Assembly (NCBI GenBank): GCA_020216895.1
Contig: JAIWOM010000066.1
Span: 1-7,663 of the forward strand
Length of the DNA: 7,663 nt
Direction: 5' to 3'
Origin: Microcella sp.
Lineage (GTDB): Bacteria > Actinomycetota > Actinomycetes > Actinomycetales > Microbacteriaceae
The translations under genes were made by a program, and so were the position numbers. The notes beneath the pieces are model-generated. The model was not told the DNA's origin. It did no database searches and saw only the letters and a list, made by a program, of their open reading frames with translations. Shown piece by piece: positions 1-6,966 of this stretch. The stretch's first letter is position 1. Each line of letters begins with the position of its first letter.

Positions 1-146
1 CCGTACCGACCACGCATCGCCTCCGGCTCACCGTGCACGACCTCAACGACGAGGACGCGGGCCGCCTGGCCGCCGACATCGCGGCGGCCGTCGACACTGC
101 CGCCGCCTCGGCCGGCGGACGCCGGGCGCGCACCGAGGTGGGATGA
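1..146 (+). CDS. C-terminal end of an unidentified protein (partial)
   Basis: An open frame enters from the left edge (first full codon at position 3) and stops at TGA 144-146, giving 47 residues. The tail reads as an amphipathic helix rich in Ala and Asp (…LNDEDAGRLAADIAAAV…) followed by a Gly/Arg-rich end. The codon use (G or C in third positions) fits a real gene, and the stop lies only 7 nt before the pdxY start, so the two are probably co-transcribed. The pdxY ribosome-binding site lies inside its last codons. A tail of this kind can end a fold-type I PLP enzyme, which would suit the PdxY neighbour, but there are too few residues to assign a family. Function unknown. Confidence 0.6.
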   Translation, partial: VPTTHRLRLTVHDLNDEDAGRLAADIAAAVDTAAASAGGRRARTEVG

Positions 147-153
147 TCGAGCG

Positions 154-1005
154 GTGAAGGTGCTCTCCATCCAGTCCGCCGTCGCCTACGGGCACGTCGG
201 CAACTCCGCGGCCGTGTTTCCCCTGCAGCGCATCGGTGTCGAGGTCATGCCGGTCTACACGGTGAACTTCTCCAACCACACCGGCTATGGCGCCTGGCGC
301 GGCCCGCTCATCGCGCCCGACGATGTGCGCGAGGTCATCACGGGCATCGAGGAGCGCGACGCCTTCCCGCAGATCGACGTGATCCTCTCCGGCTACCAGG
401 GCTCGGAGGGCATCGCCGACGTGATCCTCGACGCCGTCGCCCGCATCAAGGCGGCGAACCCCGCAGCGATCTACGCCTGCGACCCCGTCATGGGCAACGC
501 GAAGAGCGGCTGCTTTGTTGCCCCCGCGATCCCGGTGCTGCTGCGCGAGCGGGTCGTCCCCGCCGCCGATCTCATCACGCCGAACCAGTTCGAGCTCGGC
601 TACCTGACGGGCACCGAGCCCGACACGCTCGAGTCGACCCTCGCCTCGGTCGACCTCGCCCGCGCCATGGGCCCGCGCACGGCGCTCGTGACGAGCGTCG
701 AGCGCCCCGACCGCGAGGAGGGCACCCTCGAGATGCTCGCCGTCGACGATCAGGGCGCCTGGATCGTCACCACCCCGCAGCTGCCGATGAAGGCGAACGG
801 CTCAGGCGACGTGACGGCCGCGCTGTTCACCGCGCACTACCGCCGCACGGGCGACGCGGCGGACGCGCTCGCGCGCACCGCCTCGAGCGTCTTCGACCTG
901 CTCACGACCACCCTCGAGTCGGGTGAGCGCGAGCTGCAGCTCGTCGAGTCGCAGGAGGCCTACGCGCACCCCCGCCTGCAGTTCGCCGTGCGGCAGGTGC
1001 GCTGA
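154..1005 (+). CDS. pdxY: Pyridoxal kinase PdxY
   Basis: This cytosolic enzyme phosphorylates pyridoxal (and related B6 vitamers) with ATP to give pyridoxal 5'-phosphate in the salvage pathway. The 283-residue product is close to the usual length (E. coli PdxY, 287). It opens with IQSAVAYGHVGNSA (residues 6-19), the substrate-binding start of this ribokinase-fold family, with Ser8 at the usual substrate-contact serine. NFSNHTGYG (39-47), CDPVMGN (109-115) and TPNQFEL (142-148) follow in the family order. The C-terminal KANGSGD (213-219) is the ATP/anion-hole motif, with Asp219 as catalytic base. The GTG at 154 is preferred because it puts the conserved N-terminus in place and has GAGGTGGGA at 135-143 as ribosome-binding site. 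It follows the upstream gene by 7 nt and converges on the HIT gene. Lower-activity PdxY paralogues are known in the family, so the in vivo B6 role is inferred. Confidence 0.95.
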   Translation: MKVLSIQSAVAYGHVGNSAAVFPLQRIGVEVMPVYTVNFSNHTGYGAWRGPLIAPDDVREVITGIEERDAFPQIDVILSGYQGSEGIADVILDAVARIKAANPAAIYACDPVMGNAKSGCFVAPAIPVLLRERVVPAADLITPNQFELGYLTGTEPDTLESTLASVDLARAMGPRTALVTSVERPDREEGTLEMLAVDDQGAWIVTTPQLPMKANGSGDVTAALFTAHYRRTGDAADALARTASSVFDLLTTTLESGERELQLVESQEAYAHPRLQFAVRQVR

Positions 1006-1072
1006 GCAGCTCCGCCTGATCGGATGCCGTTCGGCAGGACCGCGACGCCGGCCAGGTGGTCCGTGATGCCGG
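1006..1072. other. Convergent intergenic gap between pdxY and the HIT gene
   Basis: This 67-nt gap lies between two convergent stops. It contains a small hairpin, TGCC-gttc-GGCA (1025-1036), and a 5-bp inverted pair, GGACC/GGTCC (1037-1041 and 1058-1062). Neither is followed by a T-tract on either strand. They may act as weak bidirectional termination structures, but the evidence is only the potential pairing. Confidence 0.3.
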
Positions 1073-1645
1073 TCAGCGCGGCCAGGCCGCCGCGATCTCC
1101 GCGCGCACCTCGCCGAGCAGCCGGGGCATCGCCTTGGTGCCCGCGACGATCGGCATGAAGTTCGCGTCCGCGCTCCAGCGCGGCACCACGTGCTGGTGCA
1201 GGTGCTCGGCGATGCCCGCACCCGCCAGGCGACCCTGGTTCATGCCGATGTTGAAGCCGTCGCACCGCATCGTCGCCCGCAGCACCCGCATGGCGGTCTG
1301 CGTCAGCGCCGCGATCTCGGCGGCCTCGGCCTCGGTCGCCTCGTCGTAGAGCCCCACGTGCCGGTACGGGCAGACCAGCAGGTGCCCGGTGTTGTATGGG
1401 TACAGGTTGAGCACCACGAAAGCGTGCTCGCCGCGCGCGACGATCAGCGCCTCCTCATCGGTCTCCCGCGGCACGCGACAGAACGGGCACTCGTCGTCGC
1501 TCTCCTGGACGTGGTGCGACTGGATGTACGCCATGCGGTGCGGCGTCCAGAGCCGCTCGTAGCCGTCGGGCGCGGCCGCGAACCGCGAGGCCGGCTCGGC
1601 CTCGACGCCGTCGAGTGACGGCTGCTCCGCATCCCGCTGCGTCAT
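1073..1645 (-). CDS. HIT-family nucleotide hydrolase/phosphorylase, Ap4A phosphorylase-like (Rv2613c type)
   Basis: The 190-residue protein has the histidine-triad signature H148-L-H150-Q-H152-V-V, in which the middle histidine is normally the nucleophile that takes the nucleotidyl group. Upstream are NLYPYNTGH (80-88) and GMNQG (134-138), both typical of the actinobacterial HIT branch. CPFC (53-56) resembles the metal-site cysteines found in some members. M. tuberculosis Rv2613c, also encoded next to thrS, is a diadenosine tetraphosphate phosphorylase, so this cytosolic enzyme probably degrades Ap4A or a related dinucleotide; substrate is inferred from family and context. The ATG at 1645 has AGGCGG (1656-1661) as a possible ribosome-binding site, overlapping the thrS stop codon. 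With the 14-nt gap this suggests translational coupling. The pgsA gene that often follows in actinobacteria is absent here. Confidence 0.9.
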   Translation of the reverse strand: MTQRDAEQPSLDGVEAEPASRFAAAPDGYERLWTPHRMAYIQSHHVQESDDECPFCRVPRETDEEALIVARGEHAFVVLNLYPYNTGHLLVCPYRHVGLYDEATEAEAAEIAALTQTAMRVLRATMRCDGFNIGMNQGRLAGAGIAEHLHQHVVPRWSADANFMPIVAGTKAMPRLLGEVRAEIAAAWPR

Positions 1646-1659
1646 CGCCGGATGCCCGC

Positions 1660-3681
1660 CTACAGCTCGCTCGACCGCGTCGAGATCGCCGTGGTGATGC
1701 GCTGGATCGCCTGCTCGATCGGCACGCCGTTGACCTGCGTGCCGTCGCGGAAGCGGAAGCTGACGGCTCCGTTCGCGACATCCTCCGCGCCCGCGATCAA
1801 CAGGTAGGGCACCTTGCCGGTCGTGTGGGTGCGGATCTTCTTCTGCATGCGGTCATCGCTGCGGTCGACGTGGGCGCGCACGCCGGCCGCCCGCAGCTGG
1901 TCGATCACGTGGTCGAGGTGCTCGGCGTAGTCCTCGGCGACCGGGATGCCCACCACCTGCTCGGGGGCGAGCCAGGCCGGGAACGCGCCGGCGTAGTGCT
2001 CGAGCAGGATCGCGAAGAAGCGCTCGATCGAGCCGAGCAGTGCCCGGTGGATCATGATCGGCTGCTGGCGCGTGCCGTCGGGGGCGGTGTACTCGAGCTC
2101 GAAGCGCTCGGGCTGGTTGAAGTCGAGCTGCACCGTCGACAGCTGCCAGGTACGGCCGATCGCGTCGCGCGCCTGCACCGAGATCTTCGGGCCGTAGAAC
2201 GCGGCACCGCCCGGGTCGGGAACGAGCTCGAGCCCGGAGTCAACGGCGACCTGCCGCAGCGTCTCGGTCGCCTGCTCCCACAGCTCGTCGCTGCCGACCG
2301 ACTTCTCGGGGTTGCGGGTCGACAGCTCGAGGTAGAAGTCGTCGAGGCCGTATCCGCGCAGGGTCTCGAGCACGAACTCGAGCTGGCGGGCCACCTCGTC
2401 TCGCACCTGATCGGGGGTGACGTAGATGTGCGCGTCGTCCTGGGTCAGGCCACGGACGCGGGTGAGCCCCGAGAGGGTGCCGCTCTTCTCGTAGCGGTAG
2501 ACGGTGCCGAACTCGGCGAGCCGCAGCGGCAGCTCGCGGTAGCTGCGGCCTCGCGCGCGGAAGATCAGGTTGTGGAAGGGGCAGTTCATGGGCTTCAGGT
2601 AGTAGTCCTGGCCCTGCTTCGTGATCTGCCCGTCGGCGTCGCGCTCCTCGTCGAGGTGCATCGCCGGGAACATGCCCTCCTCGTACCACTGCAGGTGGCC
2701 GCTCGTCTCGAACAGCGCGCCCTTCGTGATGTGCGGCGAGTAGACGAGCTCGTAGCCGTTCGCGAGCAGCCGCTCGCGCATGTACGACTCGATCTCGGCC
2801 CGCACGATGCCGCCCTTGGGGTGGAAGACGGCGAGGCCCGACCCGATCTCGTCGGGGAAGCTGAACAGGTCGAGCTCGACACCGAGCTTGCGGTGGTCGC
2901 GCTTGGCGGCCTCCTCGAGGCGGGCGAGGTGCTCGCGGAGGGCATCCTTCGACGGCCAGGCGGTGCCGTAGATGCGCTGCAGCTGCGGGTTCTTCTCGCT
3001 GCCCCGCCAGTAGGCCGCGGCGACCCGCATGAGCGACCAGCCGTTGCCGATCATGCGCGTGTTCGGCAGGTGCGGGCCGCGACAGAGGTCCTTCCAGTAC
3101 ACCTCGCCGGTCTTGCCGTCGACGTTGTCGTAGATCGTCAGCTCGCCACCGCCGACCTCGACGCTCTCGCCGTCGGCGCCGTCCGCCGCCGAGCCCTTGA
3201 GCCCGATCAGCTCGAGCTTGTAGGGCTCGCCCGCGAGCTCGGCGCGCGCCTCCTCCTCGGTGACGACGCGGCGCACGAAGCGCTGGCCCTGGCGGATGAT
3301 GCGATCCATCGCCTTGCTCAGGGCCGAGAAGTCGTCGGTCGTGAACGGGGTCGCGACGTCGAAGTCGTAGTAGAAGCCGTCCGTGACGGGCGGGCCGATG
3401 CCGAGCTTCGCCTCCGGGTTGATCGACTGCACCGCCTGCGCCAGCACGTGCGCGGTCGAGTGCCGCAGGATCGCGAGTCCGTCGGGCGAGTCGATGGTCA
3501 CCGGCTCGGCCGTCTCGCCCGGCTGCAGCCGGTGGGCGAGGTCGCGCAGCTCGCCGCCGACCCGCATCGCGACGACGCTGCGGTCGGTGAACAGACCGAA
3601 GCCGTCCGTCGGCTCCGTCGCCGTCATCGCGGCGAGGGCAGCGGGGGCGGTCGGATGCTCGGACGAGGTGTCGACGGACAC
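1660..3681 (-). CDS. thrS: Threonyl-tRNA synthetase
   Basis: This cytosolic class II synthetase charges tRNA-Thr and edits mis-attached serine. Its 673 residues are slightly more than E. coli (642). An Ala/Thr-rich leader (about 1-25) comes before a shortened TGS-like region (about 26-66). The editing domain has HSTAH (74-78) and C200-RGP-H204, the metal-like cluster of the second editing site. In the catalytic core, the zinc ligands are C367 (MNCPFH), H418 (DDAHIY) and H545 (MIHRALLG), with nearly the same spacing as E. coli C334/H385/H511. [11 protein letters not shown] is motif 2 and [12 protein letters not shown] is motif 3. The anticodon-binding domain fills about 570-673. The start is GTG at 3681, with GAGGAG about 6 nt upstream (minus strand). 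The HIT gene follows 14 nt downstream. All key residues are present, so it should be active. Confidence 0.98.
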   Translation of the reverse strand: MSVDTSSEHPTAPAALAAMTATEPTDGFGLFTDRSVVAMRVGGELRDLAHRLQPGETAEPVTIDSPDGLAILRHSTAHVLAQAVQSINPEAKLGIGPPVTDGFYYDFDVATPFTTDDFSALSKAMDRIIRQGQRFVRRVVTEEEARAELAGEPYKLELIGLKGSAADGADGESVEVGGGELTIYDNVDGKTGEVYWKDLCRGPHLPNTRMIGNGWSLMRVAAAYWRGSEKNPQLQRIYGTAWPSKDALREHLARLEEAAKRDHRKLGVELDLFSFPDEIGSGLAVFHPKGGIVRAEIESYMRERLLANGYELVYSPHITKGALFETSGHLQWYEEGMFPAMHLDEERDADGQITKQGQDYYLKPMNCPFHNLIFRARGRSYRELPLRLAEFGTVYRYEKSGTLSGLTRVRGLTQDDAHIYVTPDQVRDEVARQLEFVLETLRGYGLDDFYLELSTRNPEKSVGSDELWEQATETLRQVAVDSGLELVPDPGGAAFYGPKISVQARDAIGRTWQLSTVQLDFNQPERFELEYTAPDGTRQQPIMIHRALLGSIERFFAILLEHYAGAFPAWLAPEQVVGIPVAEDYAEHLDHVIDQLRAAGVRAHVDRSDDRMQKKIRTHTTGKVPYLLIAGAEDVANGAVSFRFRDGTQVNGVPIEQAIQRITTAISTRSSEL

Positions 3682-3746
3682 GCGGTCTCCTCACGGAGGT
3701 CGAGGGGCGAAGGGCGGGCTCAACTCTACCGGCGGCCGCCGGTGCC
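3682..3746. promoter_or_regulatory. thrS upstream region with possible promoter
   Basis: Reading on the minus strand, TAGAGT (complement of 3723-3728) fits the TANNNT -10 pattern and is identical to the -10 proposed for tRNA-Gly in this window. A weak -35 candidate, CTGAGG, lies about 16 nt upstream and overlaps the 3' end of the membrane-protein gene. It would give a leader of roughly 35 nt carrying the GAGGAG ribosome-binding site. The leader is too short for a T-box. The short complementary pair CCTC-cgt-GAGG just before the start overlaps that site. Promoter activity is inferred; read-through from the upstream gene is the alternative. Confidence 0.35.
3728..3743. repeat. Perfect 16-bp palindrome between the membrane-protein gene and thrS
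   Basis: ACCGGCGGCCGCCGGT is its own reverse complement. It lies 4 nt after the stop codon of the membrane-protein gene and directly abuts the proposed thrS -10 box. As RNA it would fold as a 6-bp GC-rich stem with a GGCC loop. No T-tract follows, so it is either a U-less terminator of the kind proposed in actinobacteria, a 3'-end stabiliser, or an operator half of the thrS promoter. The palindrome is seen; its role is not known. Confidence 0.45.
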
Positions 3747-4931
3747 TCAGCCCGAGACGAGCACCCAGGCCGTCGCGACCGACTGCATCCAGTCGAGCAC
3801 GATCGCCCGGTCGAGCGCCGCCGTCCAGGCGATGAGGATCTGCAGCACCGCGACGAGGTCGACGAGGGCGTTCGTCAGGGGGGTGCGGGCGCCGGGGATG
3901 AGGGTGATCGCGAGCAGGCTGAGGAGCAGGAACGCGGCCCCCGCGGCTCCGGGGTGGAACGCCCCGAGCAGGAAGGCGACGTTGAGCAGCACGAAGACGA
4001 TCGTCGACACCGGGATCGCCGCCGGCCGCCGCACGATCGCGGCGACCAGCCACGCGCTCGCGAGCGGCGCGGCGATGAGCCAGCCGGTCGGGGTCGCGTA
4101 CAGCCCGACGAGATCGGTGACGCCGGCCGGCACGCCCGCGACGATCACCGCGAGGTCGAGCCCCGGCCAGGCCGAGCCGAAGAACAGCACGTTGAGGAAC
4201 ATGATCGTCGCGAAGCCCCCGAGCGTGGGAAACGCGAGCACGAGCATGTTGGCGGCCCGGAGGCCTGGGGCCGCCGTGCGTCCGTGCCGGAGGAAGGGCG
4301 AGGCCAGCACGGCCACCAGCACGTAGAGGATGCCGGAGGCGTCGCTCAGCGCGGCCAGCATGAGCAGGATGCCCGCGCGGAAGCCCGCCTCGGTGCTGCC
4401 CCAGTTGACGAAGCGCACCAGGTCGGCAAGGGCGAGCCCGAAGAAGGTCAGGGCGAGGAATCCGGGCAGGTTCTCCAGGGCGAAGTAGGCGAACAACGGG
4501 TTGGCGGCGAGCGCGAGCACCAGGATGATGCCCGTCGAGCGCGGGATCGAGCGCTGGGCGATGATCTCGGCCACCTTCTGCAGCAGGAAGCCCGCCGCGA
4601 TCGCGCCGATGATGCTGAGCCCGACCCGCCCGAAGGGGTTCGCCGAGGCGAGGAGCACCGCCGTGTGCGGGTACAGGAGCGCGAGCCACTCCGCGTCACC
4701 GCGGGTCCAGTCGATGGCCGCCACGGCCGCCGCGAGGTCGGCGTTCGGGGCCGTCTCCGGGTGCGGGACCGCCTCGAGCAGGAGCGCGAGCAGCACGAGC
4801 GGTGCCGCGGTGCCGAGGCGGAGCATCCACCGCCAGATCGGGTTGCGCGGGAACGGGTCGAAGCGGGTGCGGCCGGTCGAGCGGTTCGAGCGATCGCGCC
4901 GCAGCACCGGGGCCTCAGTCGTGCTGGACAT
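3747..4931 (-). CDS. Polytopic membrane protein with GT-C-like architecture, partner of the glycosyltransferase
   Basis: The 394-residue protein has a basic, probably cytoplasmic N-terminus (1-33), then about ten hydrophobic segments (roughly 34-54, 102-122, 133-152, 155-175, 183-210, 226-250, 283-300, 306-324, 328-346, 355-372). After helix 1 there is a large polar loop (55-101) with acidic residues D79 and E81 followed by LLYPHTAVLLA. Later come NPLFAYFALENLPGFLA (144-160) and AGILLMLAALSDASGI (186-201). This layout and phrasing resemble lipid-linked-sugar-dependent GT-C enzymes (ArnT/PMT-like), where an acidic residue in the first outer loop is catalytic. That is inference; no family is recognised with certainty. 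The ATG at 4929-4931 overlaps the end of the glycosyltransferase gene by 17 nt and has no convincing ribosome-binding site, so translational coupling is likely. A non-catalytic transport partner is the alternative. Confidence 0.8.
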   Translation of the reverse strand: MSSTTEAPVLRRDRSNRSTGRTRFDPFPRNPIWRWMLRLGTAAPLVLLALLLEAVPHPETAPNADLAAAVAAIDWTRGDAEWLALLYPHTAVLLASANPFGRVGLSIIGAIAAGFLLQKVAEIIAQRSIPRSTGIILVLALAANPLFAYFALENLPGFLALTFFGLALADLVRFVNWGSTEAGFRAGILLMLAALSDASGILYVLVAVLASPFLRHGRTAAPGLRAANMLVLAFPTLGGFATIMFLNVLFFGSAWPGLDLAVIVAGVPAGVTDLVGLYATPTGWLIAAPLASAWLVAAIVRRPAAIPVSTIVFVLLNVAFLLGAFHPGAAGAAFLLLSLLAITLIPGARTPLTNALVDLVAVLQILIAWTAALDRAIVLDWMQSVATAWVLVSG

Positions 4932-6792
4932 GCGTCGTCAGTCCGTGCTCGGTCTTCTCCCAGTAGTGCGGCTTCGTGAGCAGCTGCCAGAGGCCCTTGT
5001 ACGACGCGATCGAGTGCAGCAGCCAGTACACGGGGTTCAGCAGCGCCCACAGCACGAGGTGGAACGTGCCGCGCTTGTAGGGGCCCATCATCGACAGGTA
5101 GATCATGATCACGTTGCCGAACACGAAGTTCAGCAGGGTCAGCCAGAGCAGCCAGACCGGGAAGAGCTCGGCGAGGGCGTTCACGGGGAGCGCGATCGTG
5201 ATGGCCGTGACGACGTAGAACGGGATCACGCCGAGGAACGTCGCCGGGGTTCCCGCGATCAGGAGCACGAAGCTCAGGAAGCGGCGGAGCCCGATCTGCC
5301 GGATCAGCGCCACCGGCTGCCGGGCGTGCACCAGCGTCGTCTGCATGTAGCCCTTGATCCAGCGCGAGCGCTGCCGGATGAAGTTCGGGATCGAGGTGTT
5401 CGCCTCCTCCATCGTCGTCGAGTTGATGACGCCGATGCGGTAGCCGAGGGCGCTCGCGCGGATCCCCAGGTCGGCGTCCTCGGTGACGTTGTACGGGTCC
5501 CAGCCGCCGAGCTCGATGAGCGCCGAGGTTCGGAAGTGGTTCGAGGTGCCCCCGAGCGGGATCGGCAGGTCGCCGTAGTCCAGGCCGGCCAGCATGTAGT
5601 CGAACCAGTAGCTGTACTCGAGCGTGAACATCCGCGTCAGGGCGTTCTCGGAGTCGTTGAAGTAGTTCAGCGAGGCCTGCACGCAGACCATGTCGTCGCC
5701 GCCGCGCCGGAAGGCGACGACGGCCTTCTTGAGCTGGTCCGGGTCGGGAGTGTCCTCCGCGTCGTAGATGACGAGGTACTCGCCGGTGGCGAAGTAGAGG
5801 CCCACGTTGCAGGCGCGTGGCTTCGTCTGCGGCTGCCCCTTCGGGATCGTCACGACGCGGAAGTGCGGCGGCGGATTCGAGGCCTCGACCGCGGCGAGGG
5901 TCTCGGCGTCCTCCTCCTCGATCAGGATGAGCACCTCGAGCTTCTCGGTCGGGTAGTCGAGACCACCGAGGTTGCGGATCAGCTGCCCCACGATGTTCGC
6001 CTCGCGGAACACCGGGACGAGCACCGTGTAGCGCGGGAGATCGCGGTCATCGAGCGCGTGCACCTGCGCGGTGGTGATGCGCTCGACGACGTCGTAGCGC
6101 GCCCCGCGCATGGCGACGATGAACTTGAAGCTCGTACCGGCGAGGAAGACCAGGCTCAGCACGGTGAGCGCGCCGATCCCGGTCTCCACGGGGCGCAGCA
6201 CCGCCGCGAGCAGGATGCCCACCGCGAGAACGGCGCCGAGCACCTTCTGCGACCGGCTGAACGTGATGCGCGCCGACATCATCGGGTTCTGCCGCCAGAG
6301 CTCGTTCGCCGCCTCATCGGCAATCTCGGAGCGGAACAGACGCAGGCAGGCGTTCTTGATGTCCCAGGAGGTGGTGGCAACGAACTGCACCTCCGCGCCG
6401 CCGAGCAGCGCGCGGATGTGCGCGACACGCTCGGGGGCGACGCCGCGGGCCGTGGCGATGAAGATCACGCCGGCGTCGTTACGGCGGATGGGCATCCAGT
6501 TCTCGGCGAGGTAGGTCTGGCCCGGGAATCGGCGCACGAGGGCATCGTCGAACTTGACGGCCTCCAGATCGATGGGATGCACGCCCCAGGCGTGGGCCTC
6601 CGCGAGCAGCAGGCTCTCGGAGTCGAGAAGCCCCTGGCTGATCAGCACCTCGTCGATGTGGGCGCCGGTGCGTTCCTTCACCCGACGGGCGAAGGCGAGG
6701 TTCTCCGGCGACACGAGTCCCGAACGCAGCAGCAGATCGGCGAATGCCTCGCTGTCGGCCACGCGCGCGGCGGCCTCTCCCCCCGGAGCCAT
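4915..6792 (-). CDS. Membrane glycosyltransferase family 2 (CelA/BcsA-like) with N-terminal MshEN/T2SSE_N-type domain
   Basis: The 625-residue inner-membrane enzyme is predicted to polymerise or transfer sugars from nucleotide-sugar donors. Residues about 16-70 hold two MshEN-like repeats (LLLRSGLVSPENLAFA and VLISQGLLDSESLLLA), and about 71-155 look like a T2SSE_N domain. Two hydrophobic segments follow (about 184-200 and 207-228). The GT2 domain starts at YTVLVPVFREANI (255-267) and has D344-A-E-D347, T437-E-D439 and Q474-R-S-R477-W478, the D,D,D,QxxRW set of processive synthases. Several membrane helices fill about 505-600. The conserved-looking tail LNPVYWLLHSIASYKGL is typical of the CESA_CelA-like group. 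The ATG at 6792 is chosen because an in-frame TAG (6802-6804) lies just upstream and a promoter abuts the start. It overlaps the downstream membrane-protein gene by 17 nt. The polymer made is unknown. Confidence 0.9.
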   Translation of the reverse strand: MAPGGEAAARVADSEAFADLLLRSGLVSPENLAFARRVKERTGAHIDEVLISQGLLDSESLLLAEAHAWGVHPIDLEAVKFDDALVRRFPGQTYLAENWMPIRRNDAGVIFIATARGVAPERVAHIRALLGGAEVQFVATTSWDIKNACLRLFRSEIADEAANELWRQNPMMSARITFSRSQKVLGAVLAVGILLAAVLRPVETGIGALTVLSLVFLAGTSFKFIVAMRGARYDVVERITTAQVHALDDRDLPRYTVLVPVFREANIVGQLIRNLGGLDYPTEKLEVLILIEEEDAETLAAVEASNPPPHFRVVTIPKGQPQTKPRACNVGLYFATGEYLVIYDAEDTPDPDQLKKAVVAFRRGGDDMVCVQASLNYFNDSENALTRMFTLEYSYWFDYMLAGLDYGDLPIPLGGTSNHFRTSALIELGGWDPYNVTEDADLGIRASALGYRIGVINSTTMEEANTSIPNFIRQRSRWIKGYMQTTLVHARQPVALIRQIGLRRFLSFVLLIAGTPATFLGVIPFYVVTAITIALPVNALAELFPVWLLWLTLLNFVFGNVIMIYLSMMGPYKRGTFHLVLWALLNPVYWLLHSIASYKGLWQLLTKPHYWEKTEHGLTTHVQHD

Positions 6793-6798
6793 AGCTTT

Positions 6799-6827
6799 AG
6801 CCTAGAGTCTTCGTGAATGCCGGTCAT
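6799..6827 (-). promoter_or_regulatory. Predicted leaderless promoter of the glycosyltransferase operon
   Basis: On the minus strand, ATGACC (6822-6827) and TAGGCT (6799-6804) are separated by exactly 17 nt. They match 4 of 6 bases of TTGACA and the actinobacterial TANNNT -10. If the A of the ATG at 6792 is +1, the -10 box spans -12 to -7, which is the standard spacing. The predicted mRNA therefore begins at the start codon, and no Shine-Dalgarno sequence is present. Leaderless mRNAs are common in actinobacteria. Start-site mapping would be decisive. Confidence 0.6.
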
Positions 6828-6868
6828 GCCCCCGTAGTGGGTGCACAGCACCGCGAGGTCAAACACGA

Positions 6869-6892
6869 AAACCCCCGGCAGACCGGGGGTTT
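6869..6892 (-). terminator. Intrinsic terminator of the tRNA Gly-Cys-Val operon
   Basis: A perfect 10-bp stem, AAACCCCCGG / CCGGGGGTTT, with a 4-nt loop (caga, 6879-6882) lies at the downstream end of the minus-strand tRNA cluster, immediately after the tRNA-Val remnant. The closing A-T pairs provide the U-rich end on the minus strand, followed by TCGTGTTT. The stem is symmetric, so it could also work on the plus strand. It separates the tRNA transcript from the glycosyltransferase promoter about 40 nt further on. Confidence 0.85.
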
Positions 6893-6894
6893 CT

Positions 6895-6966
6895 TGGTGG
6901 GCGATACTGGGATCGAAGCAGCGCGAGCGCTACAGCGGTCGCGAGGTCGCTGGTTCGGTGAATCTG
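6895..6966 (-). pseudogene. Decayed tRNA-Val copy or 3'-end remnant
   Basis: Positions 6895-6917 are identical to 6967-6989, the CCA end, acceptor strand and T-loop of tRNA-Val(GAC). After one mismatch the match continues through CAG, giving 26 of 27 to 6921. A D-arm-like block (gcgctacagc, 6927-6936) matches 9 of 10 bases of the tRNA-Val D-arm (7018-7027). The anticodon arm and the 5' acceptor strand are missing, and the first T-stem pair position next to the loop is a C-C mismatch. It cannot fold as a working tRNA. The repeat offset is exactly 72 nt. A truncated tandem duplication or an old integration site are both possible. Confidence 0.7.

Noticed and set aside
1020..3660. Recurrent CGGATGC heptamer (about 1020, 1649 and 3653)
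   Set aside because: Three copies on one strand in a GC-rich 7.7-kb window is too few to separate from chance; a genome-wide count would be needed.
2240..3694. Minus-strand open frame of 484 codons overlapping thrS in another frame
   Set aside because: It is an Arg/Pro/Ala-rich out-of-frame reading of thrS with no motif.
1615..4326. Very long plus-strand open frame (903 codons) opposite thrS and the membrane-protein gene
   Set aside because: It lies antisense to two well-supported genes, gives a low-complexity Arg/Val/Glu/His-rich product with no recognisable motif, and is explained by the lack of stop codons on the complement of GC-rich codons.
4501..6816. Long plus-strand open frame (771 codons) opposite the glycosyltransferase gene
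   Set aside because: Same cause: composition typical of an antisense shadow (Glu/Arg/His/Asp-rich), no domain, and the minus strand encodes a clear GT2 enzyme.
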